From contig NZ_CP107567.1 in the NCBI RefSeq assembly GCF_025854275.1, positions 7,068,001 through 7,132,000 on the forward strand: a stretch of DNA of 64,000 bases, written 5' to 3'. Both the position numbers and the translations under genes were made by a program. Below, one piece after another: positions 36,881 to 44,547 of the stretch (positions are counted from its first letter, which is position 1; each line of letters begins with the position of its first letter). Origin of the DNA: Streptomyces peucetius. Lineage in GTDB: Bacteria; Actinomycetota; Actinomycetes; Streptomycetales; Streptomycetaceae. The notes beneath the pieces were generated by a model that saw nothing but the letters and a program-made list of their open reading frames with translations, was not told where the DNA came from and searched no databases.

Positions 36881-38548
36881 TCATCCGTCCGCCGGTGGCG
36901 GTGCCAGCGCACCGCCCGTGAGGCCGTCGCGTGCCAGGGACGCGGCACGCTCGCTGAGCTCGGCGAGCTTCTTCACATGCTCCTCGAACTCCGAGAGCGC
37001 GCGGAAAGCGGCCCCGTAACGGCGTTGCTCGTCGATGCCCATCTGTGGGATGCGTGCTCCTCGGGCGTCCGTGCGAAACGTTCCGCTGGCGCTGGTCGAG
37101 CGCCGGTTGTTGGCGGCGCTCCTGAGAAACCCGTTGAGATAGTCGGTGTCGAGTTGCTCGCTGGTCGACACCGCAGAGTCCGCGGACGTCTCGATCAGCC
37201 CGGCGCGCGCCAGGTCGGAGAGGCTGACCGTGGCGCCATCCTGCAAGGTGCCGGTAGCTCCGGCCTCGAGGACGGGGAGAAGATCACTCAGCACGGCCAG
37301 TTGCTCGCCGATCGCGCGCCGGGTGGCCGCGTACTCGGCGGCGAAATCGGTGAGCCTTGCGGCGATGTGCGCGGTCGGCGTCAGATCGACCGTGTCGTCG
37401 AGCAGATCGATCCGTGACACCTCGGCGCTCTGGTCGGCACGTGGTTCGAACGGCTCCGAGGGATCGTTCTCGGTGAGATCCGTCATGCGCACGAAGTCGG
37501 TGCCGGCACCGGTGTCGGAGCCCGTGGGCCGCTTGAGCAGCCACAGGTGGACCGACAGCGCGTGTGCTGCGGCCAGGCCCGGCGGCAGAGCGACGACGTG
37601 GGTGAGGAGTCCCCGGCGCACGATCTCGGCACGGATACGGCGACCCGCCTTGCGATACGCCACGGAGGCCGGCATCACCATGACCACCACGCCGCCGGGG
37701 GCGGTGTGGAAGTAGCAGTGCTGAAGCCAGGCCAGTTCACTCTCGGCACGCGAAGGGACACCGAATTCCCAGCGCGGGTCCAGCAGAAGGTCCTCCCGGC
37801 CCCAGTCGGCCACACCGACGGGCGGCTCGCACACCACGAGGTCCGCCTTCAGGCCGCGGTGTGCGTCCGCGCGCAGGGAGTCGCCCGTGCTGACAGTGAC
37901 GTCGAGGATGCCGGTCAGGCCGGCACGCAGGGCCGCATAGCGGGCGTTGACCGGGTCGATGTCCTGACCGACGAGCGCACGCGCGCGGGGCCCGAAGGCG
38001 AACAGCAGCGAACCGATACCGCAGGCCGGATCGAAGACGGTTCCCTGCTGATCACCCGCGAAATGCTGAATGGCCCGGATGAGTTGCGGTGAGGTGATCC
38101 CGTCCGACCCGGCCCGGCCGGAGGCTTCGATATAGCGTGCTGTGAGGTCGGTCAGCAGGTCCGCCGGTGACATGCCGGCGGTCAGCTCGTCGATGAGCGC
38201 GTCGAGGGCGGGATCGCTTTCGGCTCGACTCGTGTCGTCTTCGTCGCTGAGGATCTCCGCGACCGTGGTGAGCCCCCGGATCACGTCTTCACCGTGCGCG
38301 CCTCTCAGGAACTCCCACAGTCGGACCTCGGCGGACAGCTCCTGCCCCTTGCGCTGCTGTTCGAGCCAGGCCCGGACCTCGGTCAGTGAGAAGAGCGGGC
38401 TGCTCGAGCTCCCGGCGGCGGGCGCCGGGAAGTTCCCGTGACGCCTGCGCCAATTGGACACAGCGGCACGCGTGACTCCCGCGAGCCGGGCGATCTCAGC
38501 TGCGGTGACGAGGGGCTCTGTGGGGGGCCGCACGGCGTCATCCTTCAT
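36881..38548 (-). CDS. HTH domain fused to N6-adenine methylase-like domain with altered catalytic motif
   Basis: A 555-residue protein. An N-terminal helix-turn-helix (AEIARLAGVTRAAVSNWRRR, residues 17-36) precedes a type I HsdM-like fold. The SAM site is FDPACGIGSLL (172-182), close to the consensus. Motif IV, normally NPPY/F/W, reads VCEPPVG with Glu at residue 241, so methyl transfer to adenine is doubtful. The C-terminal 200 residues include a helical part like HsdS/HsdM tails. ATG at 38548 has TGAGG upstream; GTG at 38557 is possible. It converges on the helicase gene with 15 bases between stops. It may be a DNA-binding regulator or an inactive partner of the McrBC cassette (inference). 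Confidence 0.82.
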   Translation of the reverse strand: MKDDAVRPPTEPLVTAAEIARLAGVTRAAVSNWRRRHGNFPAPAAGSSSSPLFSLTEVRAWLEQQRKGQELSAEVRLWEFLRGAHGEDVIRGLTTVAEILSDEDDTSRAESDPALDALIDELTAGMSPADLLTDLTARYIEASGRAGSDGITSPQLIRAIQHFAGDQQGTVFDPACGIGSLLFAFGPRARALVGQDIDPVNARYAALRAGLTGILDVTVSTGDSLRADAHRGLKADLVVCEPPVGVADWGREDLLLDPRWEFGVPSRAESELAWLQHCYFHTAPGGVVVMVMPASVAYRKAGRRIRAEIVRRGLLTHVVALPPGLAAAHALSVHLWLLKRPTGSDTGAGTDFVRMTDLTENDPSEPFEPRADQSAEVSRIDLLDDTVDLTPTAHIAARLTDFAAEYAATRRAIGEQLAVLSDLLPVLEAGATGTLQDGATVSLSDLARAGLIETSADSAVSTSEQLDTDYLNGFLRSAANNRRSTSASGTFRTDARGARIPQMGIDEQRRYGAAFRALSEFEEHVKKLAELSERAASLARDGLTGGALAPPPADG

Positions 38549-38596
38549 GGTCCTCACGGTACACGGTGGGTTCGGGAAAGTGAGTGGAGCGCGTGT

Positions 38597-38612
38597 GTTG
38601 GCGTTGTAAACG
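38597..38612 (+). repeat. 16-bp direct repeat, right copy, after the McrBC cassette
   Basis: GTTGGCGTTGTAAACG, one mismatch from the copy at 30921-30936. It lies 49 bases upstream of the methylase start, in the gap between that gene and the small membrane protein gene at 38828. The GAACTCAG that follows appears inverted as CTGAGTTC near the left copy. Confidence 0.45.
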
Positions 38613-38827
38613 AACTCAGAGTGACGGAGTGAGTGCGGCGGAGGGTGCTGTGGCGTCGTTGCTCGCCTCGGGTGGCGGCCTGGTCGGAACGGGTCTGCAC
38701 AGAGGGCAGGCGGCGATCTCTCATCGAGAGAGTGAATCTGTTGGCATGGCTTTCGCGATAATACTTACCTTGAGGGGTATTCGTTGGGGCGGTGTCCCGC
38801 GTTTTTTGCTGGGACAGGAGAAGTGTC

Positions 38828-39306
38828 GTGAGGAACCCCCATCAGCCCCACCGACCGGTTTGGTCCGAGGGCCAGTGGCCGTACGGCCCGCCCCCGCTGC
38901 CGCCCGCCCACCTGCGGAAGAGGCCGTCCCGCGCCAAGGCGTGGCTGACGCACGGCGGTACGGCGTTCGCCGCCCTGATTGCCGGCGCCCTTGTCGCCGC
39001 CGTAGGGATCTGCGGCAGCGGCGAGGTGGAGGCGGGCACGGACACCGGGGCCGCCGTGCCAACGCCCACCGCGACGGCGACCGGGACCGCGAAGGCGGCG
39101 CCGGCGCCGGCCGTGACACGACGGTCACGGCCGAGCCTGCGCCGCTCCTGACGACCGCGGTGCCGGGCCGGGTGACCTTCCCACAGGGGGAGCACTTCCG
39201 GACGGAGGGCTGCGCGCAGTGGGCGGGTCGGGTGACCGACCGCCTCCGCCTCGAGGTGACGGGCCGGCAGGCGTACATCACCTGGCGCTTTCGCCCGTCC
39301 CGGTAG
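38828..39306 (+). pseudogene. Small membrane protein gene, apparently frameshifted
   Basis: GTG at 38828 with AGGAG 7 bases upstream starts a protein with a Pro-rich head (QWPYGPPPLPP), a membrane segment (GGTAFAALIAGALVAAVGIC) and a Thr/Ala stalk. The frame stops at 39151. The neighbouring frame then reads TVTAEPAPLLTTAVPG and on to the TGA at 39306. One missing base near 39115 (after GTGACACG) would give VTRTVTAEPAP, the usual stalk repeat of such proteins, and a 159-residue product. Either a real mutation or a sequencing error. Function unknown. Confidence 0.5.
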
Positions 39307-39445
39307 GGGAGGCCGGGTGCGCGGCGGCACCAGCCGTCTCGCCCGTGCGGCGGAGGCGGCCGCGACCCGGGAACGACGCGTGGGCCCGGGATCGCCCGGG
39401 ACGATCGACGGGTTGGTCTTCACACGCCCGGATCGGAGCATCACC

Positions 39446-40172
39446 ATGTTGAAGCAGACCCTGCGCACCGCTGCCGTTGTCGCCCTCGTGGCCGCCGTGG
39501 CCGCACCCGTTGCCGTCGCGGCACCCGCCTCCGCCCCGCTGGCCGCACGTCCCCCTGCCGCGGTCGCCGCGCTCGTGCCCGGAGCAGCCCCCGCCGCCCA
39601 GGCGGCCGTTGCCCGCACCTCAGTCCTCGAGGGGGAAGCACGGCTGGGTTACGAGGTCGCCGAGGAGGCGGTGCGAGTCACTGTCGACGCCCGATCGACC
39701 TACGCCGTGGGCAGCATCCCCACGCGCTCCTGGGGTACGTTCCGCATCTCCCACGCCATCGACGGCCGTGACTACTGGGGCGACTTCGAGGTCGACTGCC
39801 TGACCACCGGCGGGCCCACCGCCACCGTGACCGGCCGGCTCGTCCGTACCAGCGCGGACCACCTGTGGCAGACGCACCTGGATCCCGGCACACGCATGGG
39901 TCTGAGCTTCTACGTTCCGAGGGACAAAGAGGCCCGTGTCGGGCTGTCCGGCGCGACGGCGAGGGGTGCGCCGCTGCTGACCCGGTGCATGGCGCCCGCC
40001 GCCGACATGGCGGTCGTCGACGGGGGTTACACGTTGCGGGACAGGGAGACGAAGGGGCCGGGCGACCGTCGAGGGTGACGTCCGGGGGCACATCGGGCGT
40101 GCCATCGGCGCGTTGCCGGCGCTGCCGTGGGCGGCGATGAGTTCCGGCGACGTCACCGGTCTGCTCTTCTGA
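39446..40172 (+). pseudogene. Secreted protein gene with a single-base frame change near its 3' end
   Basis: ATG at 39446 (GGAG 8 bases upstream) starts a protein with a clear signal peptide (TAAVVALVAAVAAPVAVAAP) and a secreted domain of about 150 residues (VRVTVDARSTYAVGS, GTFRISHAIDGRDYWGDFEV). As assembled it stops at 40078 (210 residues). Removing one G from the GGGG near 40053 continues the frame as KGRATVEGDVRGHIGRAIGA to a TGA at 40172, giving 241 residues. The continuation ends 24 bases before the next gene and reads like real coding sequence. Function unknown. The gene may be intact with an assembly error. Confidence 0.62.
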
Positions 40173-40196
40173 CGGCACAGACATGAGGAGACGACC

Positions 40197-41081
40197 ATGA
40201 CCGAGTTCGAGACCCGCACGCTGGACACGACCGGTGCCACGATCCGGTACGACGTGCGGAGCGGCCCGACCGCGGGCGGGGGTGCCGGCGAGCCCGCCCT
40301 GCTCCTGGTCGGGTCACCGATGGACGCCGCCGGGTTCGCCACGCTGGCGTCGCACTTCACGGACCGGACCGTGGTCACCTACGACCCGCGAGGCGCCGGC
40401 CGGAGTGTCCGGACGGACGGGGCGGCGGAGACCCTGCCCGAGGAGCACGCCGACGATCTGCGGCGGGTGATCGAGGATCTCGGGGCCGGCTCGGTGGACA
40501 TGTTCGCGAGCAGCGGCGGTGCCGTCAACGCGCTCGCCCTGGTGACGCGTCACCCGGACCTGGTACGGACGCTCGTCGCACACGAGCCGCCGGCGGCGCC
40601 CGTTCTGCCGGACCGGGAAGCGGCGTTGGCAATCTGCGCCGACATCCACGCCACGTATCTGCGCGACGGCACGGGGCCCGCGATGGCGAAGTTCATCTCG
40701 ATCGTCAGTCGCAAGGGCCCCTTCCCGGACAACTGGGCGGACGAGCCCGCCCCCGACCCCGCCGCCTTCGGACTGCCGACCGACGACGACGGCTCCCGCG
40801 ACGACCCGCTGCTGGGCCAGAACATGCGTGGCTGCACCTCCTACCAGCCCGACTTCAGCGCCCTGCGCGCCGCCTCCACGCGCATCGTCGTCGCCGCGGG
40901 CATGGAGTCTGAGGGCGAGTTCTGCGCCCGCGCGGCCACGGAGATCGCAGCCGGACTCGGCACCGAGCTGGTGGTCTTCCCCAGCGACCACGGCGGCTAC
41001 TTGGGCGGCAAGTACGGACAGCACGGCGCGCCTGCCGAGTTCGCGCAGACTCTCCACGAGGTGCTGGACACCGCCCACTGA
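40197..41081 (+). CDS. Alpha/beta-fold hydrolase
   Basis: A 294-residue cytoplasmic hydrolase. AGGAG lies 8-9 bases before the ATG. The nucleophile elbow is FASSGGAVNA; the usual Gly before it is Ala. An oxyanion-side motif (LLLVGSPMDAAGF), an Asp region after strand 6 (VAAGMESEGEF) and a C-terminal FPSDHGGYLGG with the likely catalytic His are present. Substrate unknown. It follows the secreted protein gene closely. Confidence 0.85.
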   Translation: MTEFETRTLDTTGATIRYDVRSGPTAGGGAGEPALLLVGSPMDAAGFATLASHFTDRTVVTYDPRGAGRSVRTDGAAETLPEEHADDLRRVIEDLGAGSVDMFASSGGAVNALALVTRHPDLVRTLVAHEPPAAPVLPDREAALAICADIHATYLRDGTGPAMAKFISIVSRKGPFPDNWADEPAPDPAAFGLPTDDDGSRDDPLLGQNMRGCTSYQPDFSALRAASTRIVVAAGMESEGEFCARAATEIAAGLGTELVVFPSDHGGYLGGKYGQHGAPAEFAQTLHEVLDTAH

Positions 41082-41146
41082 CCGGCGCGGACCCATCCGT
41101 GCGAGTACGAGCCGGCAGCCGCGCCTCTGCGAGGTGCCAGGGCGTG

Positions 41147-41245
41147 TCAGCGGTGGCCGGTCACCGGGTCCATCCAGGCAGGGACCAGCACACCGGCACG
41201 GTCGTAGAACTGCAGGGTGCTGATGCTCAGGGCCCTTGACCAGGT
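41147..41245 (-). pseudogene. MerR-type regulator remnant
   Basis: On the minus strand the stretch SRALSISTLQFYDRAGVLVP followed by AWMDPVTGHR matches the recognition helix and wing of MerR regulators of the kind that continue TGYRWY; here a TGA follows at 41149-41147. No start or dimerisation part is present upstream or downstream. The rest of this 282-base gap between the two plus-strand genes shows no gene. Confidence 0.5.
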
Positions 41246-41363
41246 CGAGGGTCGATTCCGTTCGAGTGCGACCACGTGTCGCGCGATCCGAGCGACCAGC
41301 GGTGCTTACTGTCTTCTTGGCTTTGTCCCCGATACGCGATCCACCGCACTCGAGGAGAGCAGC

Positions 41364-41942
41364 ATGACCGCTACCTACACCTTCGATGTCTTTTCCAGTC
41401 TCGACGGCTTCGGCGCCGCCGGCGGCAACTGGACCGGCTACTGGGGCAAGCAGGGCCCCGAGCTCCTCGATCACCGCCTCGCCCTGTACCGCGAGGAGCA
41501 GCGGATGGTCTTCGGAGCCAACACGTATCGGGCGTTCGCGCGGATGCTGGCTGCGAGCACCGAGGAGTCCGAAGTGCGTGACCCATGGGTCACACGGATG
41601 AGGGGCCTGCCGGCAACGGTGGTGTCGACCACATTGGAGGGATCCCTCGACTGGCCGGATGCGAAGGTCGTGAGCGGCGACGCCGTCGACGTCGTCGCTC
41701 GGCTCAAGGAGGAGTCCGAGGTGCCGTTGCGCTCGCACGGCAGCCTGTCGATGAACCGGGCGCTGATGGCCGCCGGCCTGGTCGACCGCGTCCAGGTGAC
41801 GCTGTTCCCCGCGATCACCGGCCGGACCGGGCTGGATCCGATCTTCCAGGGTGCGGCCGACTTCGACCTCGAGTTGATCGAGCACCGGACGCTCGACGGC
41901 CACATCCAAGAACTCATCTACCGGCCCACCCTGCATGTGTGA
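41364..41942 (+). CDS. Dihydrofolate reductase / RibD C-terminal family protein
   Basis: A 192-residue protein of the RibD-C/DHFR-like family: N-terminal TYTFDVFSSLDGFGAAGGNW, MVFGANTYRAFARML, and C-terminal LVDRVQVTLFPAITGRTGLD. GAGGAGAG sits 5-8 bases before the ATG. Such small stand-alone members are NADPH-binding oxidoreductases with unknown substrates. They are often beside MerR or GNAT genes; here a MerR relic is upstream. Confidence 0.87.
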   Translation: MTATYTFDVFSSLDGFGAAGGNWTGYWGKQGPELLDHRLALYREEQRMVFGANTYRAFARMLAASTEESEVRDPWVTRMRGLPATVVSTTLEGSLDWPDAKVVSGDAVDVVARLKEESEVPLRSHGSLSMNRALMAAGLVDRVQVTLFPAITGRTGLDPIFQGAADFDLELIEHRTLDGHIQELIYRPTLHV

Positions 41943-42095
41943 CGTTCCTTTTTCCGTCCCCAGTCGAGCTCCCGGTCGACCGTCCACTCGACGTGGTACT
42001 CGCCGCCGGGCTTTTCACGAGGTCGACCAGCACCGTTCTTCACGGATGAGGCACGGATGCGGCCCAGCGGCGGGGAGTTCGTCACTCGCGTCATG

Positions 42096-42761
42096 TCATG
42101 AGCGGCCGCCCGGCCCGGTGGCCGGCTCGTGCTCGGTGGTGCCGGGGTCGGTGGCGCCGGGAGCGGGGCGTTCCGCCGGGGTGGCCGAGGGCGAGGCGGT
42201 GGCCGCCAGGCGGAGGAGTTCGTCGACCGGCCATTGGTCGTAGACGTGCTCGCCGTACTTGGCGGCGAGCACGCGGCCCTCGCTCGCGATCAGGAAGTCC
42301 GCGGGCAGGCCGAGCCGGCCGCCGTTCGGTGTGCGTGAGGGGAGACGTTCGCGGCCGCGCAGGACGTGCCGCAGGCCGCTCGTCACCGCCCGGACGATCG
42401 GCCACCAGGCCCGCGGGCTGAGCAGTGCGCGCGGCGTGGACTCCACTCCGAACTGGGCGTAGAGCCGTTTGGCGGGGTCCGCGACGACGGCGAACGGCAG
42501 GTCCTCGACGTGCCGGCGCAACTCCTCGGCGGGCGAATGGAACACCACCACCTCACGGATCCCGGCGGCCTCGATCTCGTCGTGTCTGCGCACCACCGAC
42601 CGCAGATGCAGGTTGCAGACAGGGCAGCCCGCGAACCGCCGGAACTGGAGGTGGACCAGCCGGTCCGGGGCGGGAAGCTCCACCTCGGCGCCGGAGACGG
42701 CCGTGAGACGACGCGCGGAGACGGTGTCGCCGGGCCTCGTCGTCGTGCGGGGCATGCGCAT
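42096..42761 (-). CDS. Peroxiredoxin-like (AhpC/TSA) protein
   Basis: A 221-residue thioredoxin-fold protein with a CPVC redox motif (RFAGCPVCNLHLR), then VVVFHSPAEELRRH and LPFAVVADPAKRLYAQFGV. This is the peroxiredoxin-like family with a long C-terminal extension; the last 35 residues are Pro/Thr/Glu-rich and probably disordered. ATG at 42761 has GGGAGGA 6-9 bases upstream. It is divergent from the TetR gene with an inverted repeat between them, so it is probably the regulator's target. Confidence 0.85.
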   Translation of the reverse strand: MRMPRTTTRPGDTVSARRLTAVSGAEVELPAPDRLVHLQFRRFAGCPVCNLHLRSVVRRHDEIEAAGIREVVVFHSPAEELRRHVEDLPFAVVADPAKRLYAQFGVESTPRALLSPRAWWPIVRAVTSGLRHVLRGRERLPSRTPNGGRLGLPADFLIASEGRVLAAKYGEHVYDQWPVDELLRLAATASPSATPAERPAPGATDPGTTEHEPATGPGGRS

Positions 42762-42801
42762 GGGCGGTCCTCCCGTTGGTGCGACCGGTGAGTGTACGAC
42801 G

Positions 42802-42823
42802 TACGCCTACAAGCGTAGGCGTA
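42802..42823. promoter_or_regulatory. Palindromic operator between the peroxiredoxin-like gene and tetR
   Basis: TACGCCTA (42802-42809) and TAGGCGTA (42816-42823) form a perfect 8-bp inverted repeat with a 6-base centre. A TACGCT at 42829-42834 is a possible -10 box for the TetR gene; transcription would then start at or just before its ATG, giving a leaderless message. Placement in the divergent promoter is typical for TetR autoregulation. Confidence 0.7.
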
Positions 42824-42844
42824 TCCCGTACGCTGTCAACCGTC

Positions 42845-43471
42845 ATGCCGCGCCCCCGTTCACTCACCCACGCCCAGCTGGCCTCCGCCGCCCTCGCCGT
42901 CATCGACCGCGACGGGCTCGCCGGACTGTCGATGCGTGCCGTCGCGAAGGAACTCGGCATGAGCACCATGGCGCTCTACCGGTACGTGGACGACCGGGAG
43001 GAACTCGAGCAGCTCGTCGTCGAGCTCGTGCACAGCACCGTCGACACCCGGGCCCCGGATCCCGACGCGCCATGGCGCGAGCGGGTCGAGACCATGGTGC
43101 GGCGCCTGCGGGACGCCATGAGCGCCCACCCGGCCGTCGTGCCTCTGACGCTCGCCCACCGGCATCGGACGCCCAGCGGGCTGCGCTGGTCGGAGACGGT
43201 GCTCACCGTCCTCACGGAGGCGGGCATCGACGGCGAACGGCGGGTCGTCGCCCTGCGGGGTCTGCTCAGCTACGTCATCGGGGCGATCCAGCTGGAGCAC
43301 CTCGGCCCCTTGTCCGGCGCGGGCACGCGCGCCATCACCGAACTGCCGCCGTCCGCCTACCCGCTCATGACCGAGACCGCCCGGTACGCAGGCAACGTCG
43401 GCGCGGACCGGGAGTTCTTCGAAGGCCTCGCCATGGTGTTGCGTGGCATGGAAACGGCGCGCGAGGCGTGA
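42845..43471 (+). CDS. TetR-family transcriptional regulator
   Basis: A 208-residue regulator. The HTH is LAGLSMRAVAKELGMSTMAL followed by YRYVDDREEL. The C-terminal ligand domain (VVALRGLLSYVIGAIQLEHL) resembles the TetR_C subfamily. The ATG at 42845 is preferred because the conserved region starts there; an upstream in-frame start at 42776 would cover the operator. Likely represses itself and the divergent peroxiredoxin-like gene. Confidence 0.9.
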   Translation: MPRPRSLTHAQLASAALAVIDRDGLAGLSMRAVAKELGMSTMALYRYVDDREELEQLVVELVHSTVDTRAPDPDAPWRERVETMVRRLRDAMSAHPAVVPLTLAHRHRTPSGLRWSETVLTVLTEAGIDGERRVVALRGLLSYVIGAIQLEHLGPLSGAGTRAITELPPSAYPLMTETARYAGNVGADREFFEGLAMVLRGMETAREA

Positions 43472-43516
43472 GCGCGCCCGGGCCGCCGGCCGGCGGCCCC
43501 GCCAAGTGCCGTCACG

Positions 43517-43666
43517 TCACCAGGGGATGACGGCAAAAGCCTCCACCTCGACCAGCAGCTCCGGCCGCACGAGGGCGGCGACCTGTACCGCTGTGTTCGC
43601 CGGCGGGCGCGTCGTGTCGATGCAGGCGTCCCGGGCGGACCGCGCCTGAGGCAGGACGGAGATGTC
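43517..43666 (-). pseudogene. RidA-family C-terminal fragment
   Basis: The minus strand encodes DACIDTTRPPANTAVQVAAL then VRPELLVEVEAFAVIPW and a stop. This is the C-terminal third of a RidA/YjgF protein with the RP..T.V.V..L..PE.LVEVEA pattern. The N-terminal two thirds are absent and the frame runs upstream into a GC-rich hexamer repeat, so this is a truncated relic. Confidence 0.6.
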
Positions 43667-43698
43667 GGTGACCCAACGATAGGGCGCAGAAGCCTTGT

Positions 43699-43734
43699 TG
43701 CCGGTGCCGGTGCCGGTGCCGGTTGCGGTTGCGG
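43699..43734. repeat. Tandem hexamer repeat
   Basis: Four copies of TGCCGG followed by two of TTGCGG, six units in all, between the RidA fragment and the isochorismatase-like gene. It may mark the point where the RidA gene was lost. Confidence 0.75.
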
Positions 43735-43752
43735 ATTCGAGAGACGTGGAGG

Positions 43753-44370
43753 GTGTGCCCGGCCCGACGTCATGATGGCGGCATTTGCGATGACACACCT
43801 GCCGCAGAGGCGCTGATCGTGGTGGACGTCCAGTCGGCCTTCGTCACTGGTGGCGGGGCGGTGCCGGACGCGGCCCGGCTCGTGGAGCGGACGACGGACC
43901 TGATCGCGCGGGCGCGGCGGAGCGGGGCGCTCGTCGTCCACCTGCAGAACGACGGGGCCCCGGGGTCGGACGACGAGCCGCACACGCCTGGCTGGGAGCT
44001 CCACCACGCCGTCGAGGCCGGCCCCGCAGAGGTTGTCGTCCGCAAGCCCCGGGACGACGGCTTCGAAGGGACGCCGCTGGGTGACCTGCTCGCCGCTTCG
44101 GGGGTGAAGGCGCTCGCCGTCTGCGGTGTGATGTCGGAGATGTGTGTCCAGGCGACCGCCCGTACGGCTGCGGCGCGCGGGTACCGGGTCGTGCTGCCGT
44201 ACGACGCGCACGCGACGCAGGACATCCCCGCGGCGCCGGGGATCAGCGACCGGATACCGGCGGCCACAGTCTCGCGTGTCGTCGCATGGGCCCTCGGGGG
44301 CGGCGGTGTCGAGACCACCGTTCGCGCGTCGGACGTCGCGTTCACCGCCGCACTGGCAGGGTCCGCCTGA
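43753..44370 (+). CDS. Isochorismatase-like cysteine hydrolase, 5' end uncertain
   Basis: A cysteine hydrolase with the family triad: Asp in ALIVVDVQSAF, Lys in VVRKPRDDGF and Cys in GVMSEMCVQATARTAAARGY. The start is doubtful. GTG at 43753 is the nearest in-frame start, but it abuts a GGAGGG with no spacing. Three ATGs (43772, 43775, 43790) are in another frame; one extra C in the CACCTG near 43796 would give MTHPAAEALIVVDVQ from the ATG at 43790, which looks natural. The stop lies inside a 9-bp tandem repeat. Substrate unknown. Confidence 0.8.
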   Translation: MCPARRHDGGICDDTPAAEALIVVDVQSAFVTGGGAVPDAARLVERTTDLIARARRSGALVVHLQNDGAPGSDDEPHTPGWELHHAVEAGPAEVVVRKPRDDGFEGTPLGDLLAASGVKALAVCGVMSEMCVQATARTAAARGYRVVLPYDAHATQDIPAAPGISDRIPAATVSRVVAWALGGGGVETTVRASDVAFTAALAGSA

Positions 44371-44416
44371 ACCGCCTGAACCGCCTGAACCGCCTGAACC
44401 GCCTGAACCGCCTGAA
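44363..44416. repeat. Nine-base tandem repeat, six copies
   Basis: Six perfect copies of CCGCCTGAA. The first copy contains the stop codon of the isochorismatase-like gene; each unit repeats TGA in that frame. Copy number could vary by slippage without changing the protein. Confidence 0.9.
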
Positions 44417-44466
44417 CCGCCCGGCCCTGTGCTCGGCGGCTCGCCCAGCGCCCGGCCAGGTCTATG

Positions 44467-44518
44467 TGCAACTCACGGGTTGCGGGTGTGTTCAGTGATA
44501 TGCAACTCTGGAGTTGCA
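44467..44518. promoter_or_regulatory. Two operator-like palindromes before the SRPBCC-ArsR operon
   Basis: Site 2 (44501-44518) is a perfect 8-2-8 palindrome, TGCAACTC TG GAGTTGCA. Site 1 (44467-44484), TGCAACTC AC GGGTTGCG, has the same layout with two mismatched pairs. Centres are 34 bases apart. Site 2 is 29 bases before the SRPBCC start, where it would block transcription. The ArsR-type regulator encoded downstream is the likely binder. GAAGGAG at 44535-44541 is the ribosome site. Confidence 0.7.
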
Positions 44519-44547
44519 CTCAATGGTGACGGACGAAGGAGCCCCTC

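Noticed and set aside
38584..39306. A 240-residue plus-strand gene starting at 38584
   Set aside because: Its first two thirds are Arg/Ala-rich without a ribosome site; only the last about 60 codons look real and fit a frameshifted continuation of the gene at 38828.
44363..44416. CRISPR or coding repeat
   Set aside because: The 9-base units are contiguous and carry stop codons in one frame; a simple tandem repeat explains them.
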